Source: Gemmatimonadaceae bacterium (GTDB lineage: Bacteria; Gemmatimonadota; Gemmatimonadetes; Gemmatimonadales; Gemmatimonadaceae). Taken from it: a stretch of DNA of 42,676 bases. The notes under the pieces were generated by a model. It was not told where the DNA came from. It did no database searches and saw nothing but the letters and a program-made list of their open reading frames with translations. Every line of letters begins with the position of its first letter. Position 1 is the stretch's first letter. This document shows, piece by piece, positions 1 through 8,869 of this stretch. The DNA is taken from positions 1 to 42,676 of the forward strand of contig JALHNZ010000029.1 in assembly GCA_022843265.1 (NCBI GenBank). The letters run 5' to 3'. The position numbers and the translations under genes are program-made.

Positions 1-178
1 GTTACTCAGACTGGGGTCGCCCAATAAGAGACGTCTGCACGTCATTGAGCAAGGGCTGTCTCGTACGGAGTCGAAGGAATCTATTGCTGTCTGCAGGGCC
101 ACACCCCAACTTACACTGGGCTTTCACGGGCCCTTCCCTCCTCGTTCGCCCTCCCGCCGTGCCCCGGAGATCCTCGGG
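1..178. other. Non-coding leader of the first operon
   Basis: I see no convincing gene in this stretch. It ends with a Shine-Dalgarno-like CGGAG at 165-169, nine bases before the ATG at 179, so it probably carries the promoter and 5' leader of the operon that follows. I could not pick out a clear -35/-10 pair. Confidence 0.4.
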
Positions 179-2764
179 ATGAAGTCATTGGCCGTTGCAG
201 GTGCAGGTGCATTGTTCGCCGTACTCGGCTACGCCGTAGCCGGATTCGATATGGCCGAAGGTGACGCACGACCGCTCGCAGCAGAAGTTGCCGCTGAGCG
301 AGTCCGCGACGAGCGTTCGCCTGCTGCGTCGCCGCTTGGTGTGCACACGGCGCAGCTCAAACGCGTGACTCGTGATCTTCCAGCGGGCGTGCACGAACCG
401 CTCACGCGAACCGCCACTGAAATTTCAAATGACGAGTTGACCGCGGTTGTAAAGTCCACGTGCCTCACCTGTCACAGCGAGACGCGCAAACAGGGCAACC
501 TTTCGCTGGCCGCGTTTGATCTTGGAACCGTTGCCTTCGCGGCGCCTGAAGTCGCGGAGAAAATGATTGGCAAGTTGCGCTCTGGTATGATGCCGCCGCC
601 AGGCCGACGGCGCCCGGGTGGTGACACGCTCGATGTGCTGGCCAACACGCTTGAACGTGTCATGGATGCGCGTGCCAAGGCCGAACCCAATCCCGGCGTA
701 CGTGCCTTTCAACGACTGAATCGCGCCGAGTATGAGCGCTCCGTGTACGAGCTGCTTGGACTGGAAGTGAATGCCGAGTCGTGGCTGCCGCTCGATACAC
801 GCAGTGCAAACTTTGACAACATTGCGGACGCACAAACGCCGTCTGCGACCGTGCTTGATGCCTACCTCGACGCAGCCAGTGAAATCAGTCGACTGGCGGT
901 CGGTGATCCGACGGCCAGCACGGTGTCGCGTGCGTACCGTGTGCCGCGACTCGCGTCACAACTGGAACCTCTGAGCGGCGCACCGCAGGGCACGCGTGGT
1001 GGTGTGGCCGTGATGCACACCTTTCCGGCCGACGGCGAGTACGCGTTTACCATCACGCTGCACGCCACGCCCACCGGTCAGTTGTACGGTCAGACCGCAC
1101 CGTTTGAGGAAAAGATCGAAGTGTCAGTCGACGGCGCACGCGTCGCGCTGCTGGACATCGATCGCGGCATGTCGCAGGCCGATCCCAATGGCATGGACGT
1201 GCGCACACCAGCCATCCCGCTGCGTGCGGGACAGCATCGAGTGGCGGTGACGTTTGTGCGGCAGTTTGAAGGCCCGGTAAACGATGTGATCTCGCCGATT
1301 GGCCATAGCATTGCGGATACCCAGATTGGATTGCAGCACGGCATCACGATCCTGCCACACCTGCAAAGTTTTGCGGTCACGGGACCGTTCAATCCGACAG
1401 GCGTCTCTGACACGCCGTTGCGTCGACGCATTTTCTCGTGCCGCCCCACGACGCCAACGGAAGCACGCCCGTGCGCCGAGCAGATTGTCAAAAGGCTCGC
1501 CGGTGCCGCGTACCGTCGCGACGTCTCCAAAGACGATGTCGCGTCATTGATGGCGTTCTACGATGACGGCGCGGCTGATGGTGGTTTTGAAACAGGTGTG
1601 CGTACGGCGCTCGAAGCAGTGCTCGCCAGCCCGCACTTCATTTTCCGCATGGAGCGCGTGCCAGCCGGGAGCAAGGCGGGCACGCCCAGCGTGGTGTCGT
1701 CTGAAGACATGGCCACGCGTCTATCGTTCTTTCTCTGGGGCGCGCCACCCGATTCAGCGCTGATTGCACTCGCTCGCCGGGGTGTACTCACGGACTCCGT
1801 CGTACTCGAACGCGAAACACGACGCATGTTGCGCGATCCTCGCGCGGAGGCGCTGGCAACACGATTCGCGGCGCAGTGGATGCGCCTCCAGGACATTTCA
1901 AAAGTGCATCCCGATGCGCTGCAGTTCCCTGACTTTCACGAGCAACTCGGCGATGATATGCGTCGAGAAACAGAACTGTTCTTTTTTGGATTGGTGCGCG
2001 AAAATCGCAGCATACTGGAGCTGTTGACCGCGAACTATTCCTACATGAATGAAGCGCTGGCGCGGCACTACGGCATTCGAGGCGTGGTTGGCAACGAGTT
2101 CCGCCGTGTGATGTACCCGGATTCCACGCGCACGGGAGTGCTCGGGCATGCGAGTGTACTCACACTCACATCGCACGCCAATCGTACCTCGCCGGTGCTA
2201 CGGGGCAAATGGGTGATGGAAGTGCTCATGGCATCACCACCGCCACCGCCGCCACCAGACATTCCCGACTTCGAGGAAACCAAGGCGTCGGAAGACGGAC
2301 GCTTTCTCACGACGCGCGCGCGCATGGAGATGCACCGCGACAACGCCTCGTGCCGCTCGTGCCATCAGTTCATTGATCCCATCGGATTGGCGCTGGACAA
2401 CTTTGATGTGACCGGACGTTGGCGCATTCGCGAGAATGGCGCAGCGCTCGATACGCGTGGCGATTTTTATGACGGCACCAAGATCGCGAGTCCGGCCGAA
2501 CTCCAGCGTGCCCTGCTCAAGCGGCCAACTCCGATTGTGCGTGCGTTCACACAGAATCTCATGGCGTACGCCATTGGTCGTCGCGTCGAGTACTTCGATC
2601 AGCCGGCCATTCGCCGCATCGAAGCGTCCGCCAAATCGCGCGAGTACAAGATCAATGAGTTCATCGTCGGTGTGGTAAAGAGTGACCCGTTCCGCCGCCG
2701 GCTTGCCTCTACGGTCAGTCAGGATCCTGCAGCAGCGACTTCACCCAGCACGCGCGGCCGTTAA
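179..2764 (+). CDS. DUF1592/DUF1588 cytochrome-like secreted protein
   Basis: Large exported protein with two c-type haem-like motifs. The N-terminus is hydrophobic (residues 1-22), consistent with a signal peptide or anchor. A CLTCH motif sits at residues 95-99 and a CRSCH at 725-729. In order I read an N-terminal cytochrome-like region, a DUF1587 segment (from about 178), a beta-rich carbohydrate-binding-like insert (about 274-395), a DUF1595-like region (about 395-495), DUF1592 (about 507-640), DUF1588 with a polyproline run (about 640-750) and DUF1585 (about 760-840). This order is the usual one for the family known from planctomycetes and related phyla. The biochemical role is unknown; an envelope redox function is inferred from the CxxCH motifs. 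It is first in a three-gene operon, with a DUF1552 gene 31 bases downstream, a pairing I recognise as recurrent. The start at 179 is supported by CGGAG at 165-169. Confidence 0.9.
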   Translation: MKSLAVAGAGALFAVLGYAVAGFDMAEGDARPLAAEVAAERVRDERSPAASPLGVHTAQLKRVTRDLPAGVHEPLTRTATEISNDELTAVVKSTCLTCHSETRKQGNLSLAAFDLGTVAFAAPEVAEKMIGKLRSGMMPPPGRRRPGGDTLDVLANTLERVMDARAKAEPNPGVRAFQRLNRAEYERSVYELLGLEVNAESWLPLDTRSANFDNIADAQTPSATVLDAYLDAASEISRLAVGDPTASTVSRAYRVPRLASQLEPLSGAPQGTRGGVAVMHTFPADGEYAFTITLHATPTGQLYGQTAPFEEKIEVSVDGARVALLDIDRGMSQADPNGMDVRTPAIPLRAGQHRVAVTFVRQFEGPVNDVISPIGHSIADTQIGLQHGITILPHLQSFAVTGPFNPTGVSDTPLRRRIFSCRPTTPTEARPCAEQIVKRLAGAAYRRDVSKDDVASLMAFYDDGAADGGFETGVRTALEAVLASPHFIFRMERVPAGSKAGTPSVVSSEDMATRLSFFLWGAPPDSALIALARRGVLTDSVVLERETRRMLRDPRAEALATRFAAQWMRLQDISKVHPDALQFPDFHEQLGDDMRRETELFFFGLVRENRSILELLTANYSYMNEALARHYGIRGVVGNEFRRVMYPDSTRTGVLGHASVLTLTSHANRTSPVLRGKWVMEVLMASPPPPPPPDIPDFEETKASEDGRFLTTRARMEMHRDNASCRSCHQFIDPIGLALDNFDVTGRWRIRENGAALDTRGDFYDGTKIASPAELQRALLKRPTPIVRAFTQNLMAYAIGRRVEYFDQPAIRRIEASAKSREYKINEFIVGVVKSDPFRRRLASTVSQDPAAATSPSTRGR

Positions 2765-2795
2765 GGCAGCGCAGCGTTCTCTCCGGAGCCAGACC

Positions 2796-4187
2796 ATGGA
2801 GTTTTTGAGCGGCAAGGCGATCCCACGCCGGCGTTTTTTACAGAGCATGAGCGCAACCGTTGCGCTGCCGTATCTCGACGCGATGTTGCCCACTGGTCGC
2901 GGTGCGTGGCGCAGCGCGGTTGACGCGCCACGACTCGTGGCCATTGAAATGGTGCACGGTGCCGCGGGCTGCAACGAGCTCGGCGCATCGCTCAACATGT
3001 GGTCACCCGCCGCCACCGGTCGGGCGTTCGATCTGGCGCCAACCGCGCTGCAGGCGCTCGACCCATGGCGCGAATATCTGACCATCATCAGCAACACCGA
3101 TGTGCGCGCGGCCGAGCCTACGTCACCCATGGAAATCGGTGGCGATCACTTCCGCTCAAGCGCCACCTTCCTCACGCACGAGCATCCCAAGCAGACCGAA
3201 GGATCGGACGTGCTTGTGGGCACATCCCTGGATCAGCTGTACGCCAACCGATTCGGACAGGATACGCCGATTCCGTCGTTGCAACTGTGCATTGAGAACG
3301 TGGATCAGGCCGGTGGATGCGCGTACGGATACGCGTGCGTGTACACCGATTCCATCAGCTGGGCGTCACCCACCGATCCGCTGCCGGTTATTCGTGATCC
3401 GCGCGTGGCGTTCGAAAAGTTGTTTGGTGTTGGTGGCAGCTCGGCCGAGCGCGCCGAGCGTCGTCGCACTCGCCGCAGCATTCTCGATTTCATGACCGGC
3501 CAGATGGCATCGCTTCGTGCCGAGCTGGGTCCGGAAGATCGTCATCGCCTCGGCCGCTACCTCGATGACATTCGCGAGGTGGAACGCCGTATTCAGCGCG
3601 TGGAAGCGCGCAACATGAGTGGCGATCCGCGTGAGCTGCCGGAGGCACCGGCGGGCGTGCCCGATTCGTTCAAGGAACATGTTGAACTCATGTTTGACAT
3701 TCAGGCGCTCGCATTTGCCGCCGATGTCACGCGCGTATTCTCGTTCAAGATGGGGCGCGATGGTTCTGCCCGCACGTATCCTGAGAGTGGCACGGACAAA
3801 CCGTTCCACCCGGCGTCGCATCACGGCGGCACGGAACGTGGCGTGAAGGACTTTCAGATGATCAACAAGTACCACGTAGGCATGTTGCCATACTTTTTGC
3901 AGAAGCTGAAAGACCTGCAGGATGGTGACAGCAACATGCTCGACAAGACGATGATCATTTACGGATCACCCATGGGTGATTCCAACTTGCACAACCACCG
4001 GCGCTGCCCGTTGGTGCTGCTCGGCAAGTCGCAGGGCCGACTCGCCGGCAACTTGCATATCAAGGCGCCCGATGGCACACCGATGGCAAATGCGATGCTG
4101 AGCATGATGCATACGCTCGGCATGAACGATGTGAGTTCGTTCGGCGACAGCACCGACGCGCTCAATCTGATTGCGGCGGCCAACTGA
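2796..4187 (+). CDS. DUF1552 family protein, Tat-exported
   Basis: About 463 residues, typical for DUF1552, a family distantly resembling DUF1501/sulfatase-fold proteins. The start is placed at ATG 2796 because CCGGAG lies just upstream at 2783-2788 and because translation from here gives a clean twin-arginine signal: RRRFLQS at residues 11-17 followed by a hydrophobic stretch. The frame is open further upstream into the previous gene, but that extension lacks a signal. C-terminal landmarks include GSPMGDSNLHNHRRCP and a closing FGDSTDAL, both characteristic of the family. Tat export implies that it folds, perhaps with a cofactor, before crossing to the periplasm, where the preceding cytochrome-like protein should also be. 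Function is unknown. Its stop codon overlaps the ribosome-binding site of the next gene, so the three genes are very likely co-translated. Confidence 0.88.
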   Translation: MEFLSGKAIPRRRFLQSMSATVALPYLDAMLPTGRGAWRSAVDAPRLVAIEMVHGAAGCNELGASLNMWSPAATGRAFDLAPTALQALDPWREYLTIISNTDVRAAEPTSPMEIGGDHFRSSATFLTHEHPKQTEGSDVLVGTSLDQLYANRFGQDTPIPSLQLCIENVDQAGGCAYGYACVYTDSISWASPTDPLPVIRDPRVAFEKLFGVGGSSAERAERRRTRRSILDFMTGQMASLRAELGPEDRHRLGRYLDDIREVERRIQRVEARNMSGDPRELPEAPAGVPDSFKEHVELMFDIQALAFAADVTRVFSFKMGRDGSARTYPESGTDKPFHPASHHGGTERGVKDFQMINKYHVGMLPYFLQKLKDLQDGDSNMLDKTMIIYGSPMGDSNLHNHRRCPLVLLGKSQGRLAGNLHIKAPDGTPMANAMLSMMHTLGMNDVSSFGDSTDALNLIAAAN

Positions 4188-4189
4188 GG
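4186..4189 (+). promoter_or_regulatory. Ribosome-binding site deciding a TTG start
   Basis: GAGG formed from the last bases of the DUF1552 stop codon, eight bases before the TTG at 4198. It favours that TTG over the GTG at 4189, which lies inside the site, and over a TTG at 4171 inside the upstream gene. Confidence 0.55.
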
Positions 4190-4197
4190 TGCTGCCC

Positions 4198-6078
4198 TTG
4201 AAACAGTCTCGCGCACGGAGTCGCCTCACGCAGCTGGCGTTCACCGCGCTCGCTGCGGTGCTGCTGACGGCGGCCACACCGCATGCGGAATCGGTTGCGT
4301 CCGCCCGGTACTCGGACTCTCCCGTGGCCGATGCGGCGATGGTGGGTGACAGCGCACGGATTCGTTCGCTGTTGCGAGACGGGCTCGATGTGAATGCGGC
4401 GCACGCCGACGGGATGACCGCCTTGCATTGGGCCGCGTCGCGCGGCGATGCATCGTCGGTGCAGATGCTCACGTTTGCCGGCGCACGAGTGGCGGCCGTT
4501 ACGCGCAACGGCAACTACACCCCGCTGCATCTGGCCGCACGCTCGGGGCGGGCCGCTGCGGTGAAGGTGTTGCTCGAGCGTGGCGCTGATCACGCCGCCG
4601 TGACGTCGAGTGGCGGCGCGACGGCGCTGCACTTTGCCGCCGGCCACGGTGATTCGCTCACCGTAACACACCTGGTGTCGGCCGGCGCAAAAGTGGACGC
4701 GCTCGATGCCGCCTACGGACAGACGCCGCTGATGTGGGCCGCGGCGTACGATCGTGTGGCGGCGATTCGTCTGCTGCTCGCCGCCGGCGCCGATATCGAA
4801 GCCAGCTCAAAAGTTGAAGACATGGCCGAACGCGAGCGTACGGATCGCGCCGTGCTCACGCTACGCTCACGTCGTGTTGCAGCGCTCAAAGCGGTGAACA
4901 ACCCGCCGCCGCCAGCCGCCGCGCGCGCGGCGGCACCGGCGGCCAGAACGGCTGAGCCAAACGCGCGCCCTGGAGCGCGCCCGGCAGGTGATGCAAACGC
5001 CGCACGGAGTGCCAGCACGCCTGCCAGTGGAGACTCCGCCTCTCGCGCGGCAACCGCGGCGGAGGGTCGGGCGCTGTCGTACGGCGAACTGATCGGCGGC
5101 AAGGGTGGACTCACAGCATTACTCTTTGCGGTTCGCGACGGACATGATCGTGCCGTGATGACCTTGCTCGAAGCGGGCGCGAACATCAACCACGTCAGTG
5201 GTGGTGACAAAACAAGCCCGCTGTTGATGGCCACCATCAACGGTCGATTTGATCTCGCGAAAGTGTTGCTGAGCCGTGGTGCGGATCCCAAGCTCAGTTC
5301 GAGTGCGGGCACAACACCGTTGTATGCGACCATCAACATTCAGTGGGCCGCGAAGTCACTCTACCCGCAGCCCACCGCGCAGGCGCAACAGCACACCACA
5401 CATCTCGAACTTATGAAGGCGCTGCTCGACGCTGGCGCCGATGTAAACGCGCGACTGACCAAACATCTGTGGTTCATGTCGTACAACTTCGATCTGCTGG
5501 GCGTCAATACCATCGGCGCGACGCCGTTCTGGCGCGCCGCGTACGGACTTGATGTGCCGGCCATGCGCTTGCTCAAGCAGTACGGCGCTGATCACACGCT
5601 GCCCACACTAAAACCGTCGGGTCGCATTCGTACAGAAGATGCACCGAGCGAAGAAGCGGGGCCGCGTGTTGATCCGTCAGGGCTGCCACCGGTCGCGGTT
5701 GGAGGACCCGGTGTGTTCGCGCTGCACGCGGCGTCGGGTGTGGGCTACGGTGAAGGCTTTGCCGCCAACTCACATCGCCACGCGCCGGGCGAATGGATTC
5801 CGGCGGTCAAGTATCTGATTGAAGAGTTGGGCGTCGATGTGAATATGCGCGATATGAACGGCTACTCGGCGGTGCATCACGCCGCAGCGCGCGGTGACAA
5901 CGCACTCATTGAGTATCTGGTGAGCAAGGGCGCTGACGTCACGTTGCTCAGTCGTCGCGGGCAGACCACGGCCGACATGGCCAACGGCCCGGTGCAACGC
6001 GTGCCTCCGTTCCTGGAAACGGTGGCGCTGCTCATGAAGCTCGGCTCCAAAAACAGTCTCAAGTGCCTTTCGTGCTGA
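4198..6078 (+). CDS. Secreted ankyrin-repeat protein
   Basis: About 626 residues from the TTG start. A basic N-terminus (MKQSRARSR) and a hydrophobic core ending in an AxA-like site near ATPHA give a plausible signal peptide, so the repeats should act in the periplasm or at the surface. Ankyrin repeats are recognisable from phrases such as GMTALHWAASRGD, YTPLHLAARSGR and GATALHFAAGHGD. Two or more blocks are present: about residues 35-205, and from about 300 to the C-terminus. They are split by an Ala/Pro/Arg-rich linker (about 230-290) that is probably disordered. The C-terminus ends in KCLSC. As the last gene of the operon it is a candidate binding partner or scaffold for the cytochrome-like and DUF1552 proteins; this is inference from context. 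Ankyrin repeats only say protein-protein binding. Confidence 0.88.
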   Translation: MKQSRARSRLTQLAFTALAAVLLTAATPHAESVASARYSDSPVADAAMVGDSARIRSLLRDGLDVNAAHADGMTALHWAASRGDASSVQMLTFAGARVAAVTRNGNYTPLHLAARSGRAAAVKVLLERGADHAAVTSSGGATALHFAAGHGDSLTVTHLVSAGAKVDALDAAYGQTPLMWAAAYDRVAAIRLLLAAGADIEASSKVEDMAERERTDRAVLTLRSRRVAALKAVNNPPPPAAARAAAPAARTAEPNARPGARPAGDANAARSASTPASGDSASRAATAAEGRALSYGELIGGKGGLTALLFAVRDGHDRAVMTLLEAGANINHVSGGDKTSPLLMATINGRFDLAKVLLSRGADPKLSSSAGTTPLYATINIQWAAKSLYPQPTAQAQQHTTHLELMKALLDAGADVNARLTKHLWFMSYNFDLLGVNTIGATPFWRAAYGLDVPAMRLLKQYGADHTLPTLKPSGRIRTEDAPSEEAGPRVDPSGLPPVAVGGPGVFALHAASGVGYGEGFAANSHRHAPGEWIPAVKYLIEELGVDVNMRDMNGYSAVHHAAARGDNALIEYLVSKGADVTLLSRRGQTTADMANGPVQRVPPFLETVALLMKLGSKNSLKCLSC

Positions 6079-6094
6079 GGCACGGTTAAGCAGA

Positions 6095-6137
6095 CAAAAA
6101 CGGCGCGTACACTGCAATCGTGTACGCGCCGTTTTTG
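6095..6137. terminator. Bidirectional rho-independent terminator
   Basis: A perfect 18-bp inverted repeat (6095-6112 with 6120-6137) around a 7-base loop. The arms carry A and T runs at their outer ends, so a T tract follows the hairpin on both strands. It lies between the convergent ankyrin (+) and zinc-ribbon (-) genes and can serve both. Confidence 0.9.
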
Positions 6138-6139
6138 TA

Positions 6140-6385
6140 TCAGTCGTCGTGGCTGGCTTCGTACTTTGCCTGTTCCACCATGCGCTCCGTGCCTTGCGCC
6201 TTGTCACGACGCTTGGCCGCTTGCATGGCGCGGTCGTGTGTGCCCGATGTTTTGAGCAACGGCACCGAAAAGAGTTTGTCTACGTCGGCCGATGCGCACG
6301 CCGGGCAATGCGGAACGTCGCCGCTACGCACGAGGAGTTCGAAACCGTGTGCGCACGCACGACAGGAAAAATCAAACGTGGGCAT
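6140..6385 (-). CDS. FmdB-family zinc ribbon protein
   Basis: Small 81-residue protein starting MPTFDFSCRAC. Two CxxC pairs, C8/C11 and C27/C30, should bind one zinc ion, as in the FmdB (CxxC_CxxC_SSSS) putative regulatory family, whose members commonly start MPxYxFxC. The tail (about 45-81) is charged and rich in Lys, Arg, Glu and Asp. The function of the family is poorly defined; a nucleic-acid or regulatory role is only suggested. It lies 20 bases downstream of the next leftward gene and ends just before the shared terminator, so the two may be co-transcribed. Confidence 0.85.
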   Translation of the reverse strand: MPTFDFSCRACAHGFELLVRSGDVPHCPACASADVDKLFSVPLLKTSGTHDRAMQAAKRRDKAQGTERMVEQAKYEASHDD

Positions 6386-6405
6386 GGTGCTTGCCTCGCG
6401 CGCGC

Positions 6406-6792
6406 TTACTTCTCGCGCTTGCCTGTAAACGTGGCGCCGCCCATACCGCCAAAATCCACGTTGCCTTTCAAATTGTCCTTGTCAACGACCACACCGCGAA
6501 AGACGAGCGCCACACCATCTGCACCGTTGGCTTCCAGCGTGAGCGTGACCGAATCGCCCTTGACGGTGCCGTTGAAGGCGCGCGAACCCATCATGCGCGA
6601 TTCATACGTACCGGTGAGCTTGTCACCCTCCTGCTTGAGCACCACCGCGGGTGTGCCCGTTCCGTTCTCTGTGATCACGGCAAAGGCCCACTTGCCGGTG
6701 AGATCGTGCAGCGCCTGCTGAGCCGCAGCTACAGTCGCAGACAAGACAACAACGGCACTGACCGCGGTGAACATCTGGCGAAGTCGAGTCAT
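6406..6792 (-). CDS. Small secreted protein, member of a local paralogue family
   Basis: 128 residues starting MTRLRQM, with a signal peptide ending near VAAAQQ. The mature part reads as repeated beta-strand phrases: LTGKWAFAV, VVLKQEGDKLTGTYES, FNGTVKGDSVTLTL, VVDKDNLKGNVDF and GGMGGATFTGKR. This looks like a small beta-barrel or lipocalin-like fold, but I do not recognise a named domain. A paralogue of exactly the same length lies at 17024-17410. The frame is open upstream to 7047, but that part runs into the ornithine aminotransferase gene, so ATG 6792 was chosen because it gives the signal peptide. No good Shine-Dalgarno sequence is visible. Function unknown. Confidence 0.8.
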   Translation of the reverse strand: MTRLRQMFTAVSAVVVLSATVAAAQQALHDLTGKWAFAVITENGTGTPAVVLKQEGDKLTGTYESRMMGSRAFNGTVKGDSVTLTLEANGADGVALVFRGVVVDKDNLKGNVDFGGMGGATFTGKREK

Positions 6793-6935
6793 GATCAGGG
6801 TTGGACAAAAGACGATGTAGGCAGCAGCCAGCCAACGACTGCGTAATGCGCTCGTGGTACCACCGGCGTGAGCAAAAGTTATCGGTTCCGCGCCATGGCT
6901 TCCAGCCGCACAAATACGGGGAGCAACGCCGGCCT

Positions 6936-8150
6936 TCAGCTCACGCTGAATACTGCCCGAAGCTGCTCCACAGCCCAAGCCAGATCTTCCTTTCGTACGA
7001 CCAGCGGTGGCGCGAGGCGAATCACCGTGTCGTGCGTCTCTTTGCACAACAGGCCGCGTTTCATGAGCGCCTCGCAGTACGCGCGTGCAGGCACGTTCAG
7101 CTCAATGGCCAGAATAAGCCCGCGTCCGCGCACCGCCACAATGTGAGGATGCTGCAACGTACGCAGCTCCTCGAGCAACCAGGCGCCCAGGTCTGCAGAG
7201 CGTTCGATCAACCCTTCGTCATTCATGACCTCCAGCGCCGTGCGCGCCACGGCACATCCGAGCGGATTGCCGCCATACGTACTGCCGTGCGTGCCCGGCC
7301 CGAACACGCCGAGCACCTCGCGGCTCGAGACCACAGCCGAAACAGGATAGAACCCGCCGGAGAGCGCCTTGCCGAGCACGTACATATCCGGTGTAATGTC
7401 TTCGTGATCACACGCGAACCGACGTCCGGTGCGCCCCAAACCTGTCTGAATTTCATCCGCAATCAACAGCACATTCTCTTCAGCGCACAGCGCCGCCAGA
7501 TCGCGCAGGAAACCATCGGGCGGAATAATCACACCAGCTTCGCATTGGATCGGCTCGAATAGCACGGCGCATGTGTTCGCGTTTATCGCCGCGCGAACGG
7601 CTTCGATGTCGCCAAACGGTACACGCACGAATCCCGGCGCGAACGGACCAAACCCTTCGCGATAGGCCGCGTCAGACGAAAAGCCAACGATCGTGGTGGT
7701 GCGACCGTGAAAGTTGCCGTCAAAGACAATGATCTGCGCCGCGTCAGCGGGAATGGACTTCGTGGTGTAACCCCAGCGCCGTGCCGCTTTGATCGCGGTC
7801 TCCACCGCTTCGGCTCCGGTGTTCATGGGCAACACCATCTCCATGCCGCACAGCTGCGCGAGCTCCTCACAGAAGAGCGGCAACTGTTCATTGCGAAACG
7901 CCCGCGAGGTGAGCGTGACGCGCGCGGCCTGCTCGGTCAGCGTCGCGAGCAAGCGCGGATGGCAATGCCCCTGATTCACGGCCGAGTACGCGCTGAGGCA
8001 GTCGAGATAGCTCCGTCCCTCCACGTCCATCACCCACGCACCGTCGCCTCGCACAATCACCAGATCCAGCGGGCGATAGTTGCGCGCGCCCCACTCGGCT
8101 TCGAGAGCAATCAGTTCTTCGCTGGTGTGCGTAGCGAGGGAAGTCGACAT
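6936..8150 (-). CDS. rocD: Ornithine aminotransferase
   Basis: 404 residues, the normal length for PLP-dependent class III aminotransferases of the ornithine delta-aminotransferase group (ornithine plus 2-oxoglutarate to glutamate semialdehyde plus glutamate). Visible landmarks are the opening NYRPLDLVIVRGDGAWVMD, the MNTGAEAVETAIKAAR loop (from 109), FDGNFHGRT (from 143), the PLP-binding Asp in ADEIQTGLGRTG (D232), and the Schiff-base Lys in LGKALSGGFYPVSAV (K261). GGAG lies 8 bases before the ATG at 8150. The divergently transcribed Lrp/AsnC gene 174 bases away is the obvious regulator, as such regulators often sit beside amino-acid catabolic genes. Probable role: arginine/ornithine catabolism or proline supply. 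Confidence 0.95.
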   Translation of the reverse strand: MSTSLATHTSEELIALEAEWGARNYRPLDLVIVRGDGAWVMDVEGRSYLDCLSAYSAVNQGHCHPRLLATLTEQAARVTLTSRAFRNEQLPLFCEELAQLCGMEMVLPMNTGAEAVETAIKAARRWGYTTKSIPADAAQIIVFDGNFHGRTTTIVGFSSDAAYREGFGPFAPGFVRVPFGDIEAVRAAINANTCAVLFEPIQCEAGVIIPPDGFLRDLAALCAEENVLLIADEIQTGLGRTGRRFACDHEDITPDMYVLGKALSGGFYPVSAVVSSREVLGVFGPGTHGSTYGGNPLGCAVARTALEVMNDEGLIERSADLGAWLLEELRTLQHPHIVAVRGRGLILAIELNVPARAYCEALMKRGLLCKETHDTVIRLAPPLVVRKEDLAWAVEQLRAVFSVS

Positions 8151-8257
8151 AGAGAGCTCCAGATACAGGAACAGAACGACGTTGCCGTGCCGCTCACGGC
8201 ATAACGTCCAGACCCCTTCAGAATGCTACAGATCCACTGCCAGCAACAAGTCAGCGA

Positions 8258-8320
8258 AATTGGCATAATGTTGCTGCCATTTATACATTATGTCATATCA
8301 TGCTGACAAATTGCCAATCG
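8258..8320. promoter_or_regulatory. AT-rich operator region between rocD and the Lrp-type gene
   Basis: This short stretch is strikingly AT-rich against the GC-rich surroundings. An 11-bp inverted repeat with one mismatch pairs 8261-8271 with 8286-8296. A second, TGTCA-N8-TGACA, spans 8292-8309. A third arm pair, ATTGGCA (8259-8265) and TGCCAAT (8313-8319), brackets the whole block. Lrp/AsnC proteins bind partly palindromic AT-rich sites, usually beside their own gene, so this is a likely operator for both divergent genes. The binding itself is inferred. Confidence 0.6.
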
Positions 8321-8324
8321 ACCC

Positions 8325-8747
8325 ATGGATAGCACCGATCTCAGGCTCATCGCCCTCCTGCGGGAGAACGCACGGTTTCCGGTCTCTCGGCTGGCTGATC
8401 TGCTCGGCGTCTCACGCGGCACGGTGCAGAACAGAATTGACCGGCTGCTCGAGCAGCGAGTGCTGCTTGGTTTTACGGTGCGTACCACGCCAGAGGCCGA
8501 ACCACAGCGCGTTCGAGCGGTGATGATGATCAGCGTGGAGGGCGATCGTTCTGATGCGATTATTTCCGCACTGCGCGGATATCCGGAAGTGCGAGCGTTG
8601 CACACCACCAATGGCCGGTGGGACATTGTGGCGGAGTTGGGAACAGATAGTCTGGAAACATTCGACGCTGCGTTGCGCAGCATTCGCACGATCAAAGGTG
8701 TGGGCAACTCTGAAACCAGCTTGCTGCTGTCCACACACAAACTGTAG
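8325..8747 (+). CDS. Lrp/AsnC family transcriptional regulator
   Basis: 140 residues. The N-terminal helix-turn-helix is clear (LRLIALLRENARFPVSRLAD, then LLGVSRGTVQNRIDRLLEQR, residues 6-46). It is followed by the ligand-binding RAM/AsnC domain (about 60-135) with the phrase ALHTTNGRWDIVAEL. Members of this family act as dimers or octamers that sense an amino acid. Here the divergent neighbour is ornithine aminotransferase, so ornithine, arginine or a related amino acid is the likely effector. That is inference from location only. The start at 8325 has no obvious Shine-Dalgarno but matches the usual N-terminus of the family. Confidence 0.93.
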   Translation: MDSTDLRLIALLRENARFPVSRLADLLGVSRGTVQNRIDRLLEQRVLLGFTVRTTPEAEPQRVRAVMMISVEGDRSDAIISALRGYPEVRALHTTNGRWDIVAELGTDSLETFDAALRSIRTIKGVGNSETSLLLSTHKL

Positions 8748-8869
8748 TGGTGCGTGTGGGGCACGTCACGGAACGCATGAATTATGCGCCAGCTGTGATA
8801 CCTGCGTCACTGCCACCGCGTCATGTTCTTCGCAGATTGATTAAGTCACCCCAATCTTCTGGAGCTCAT

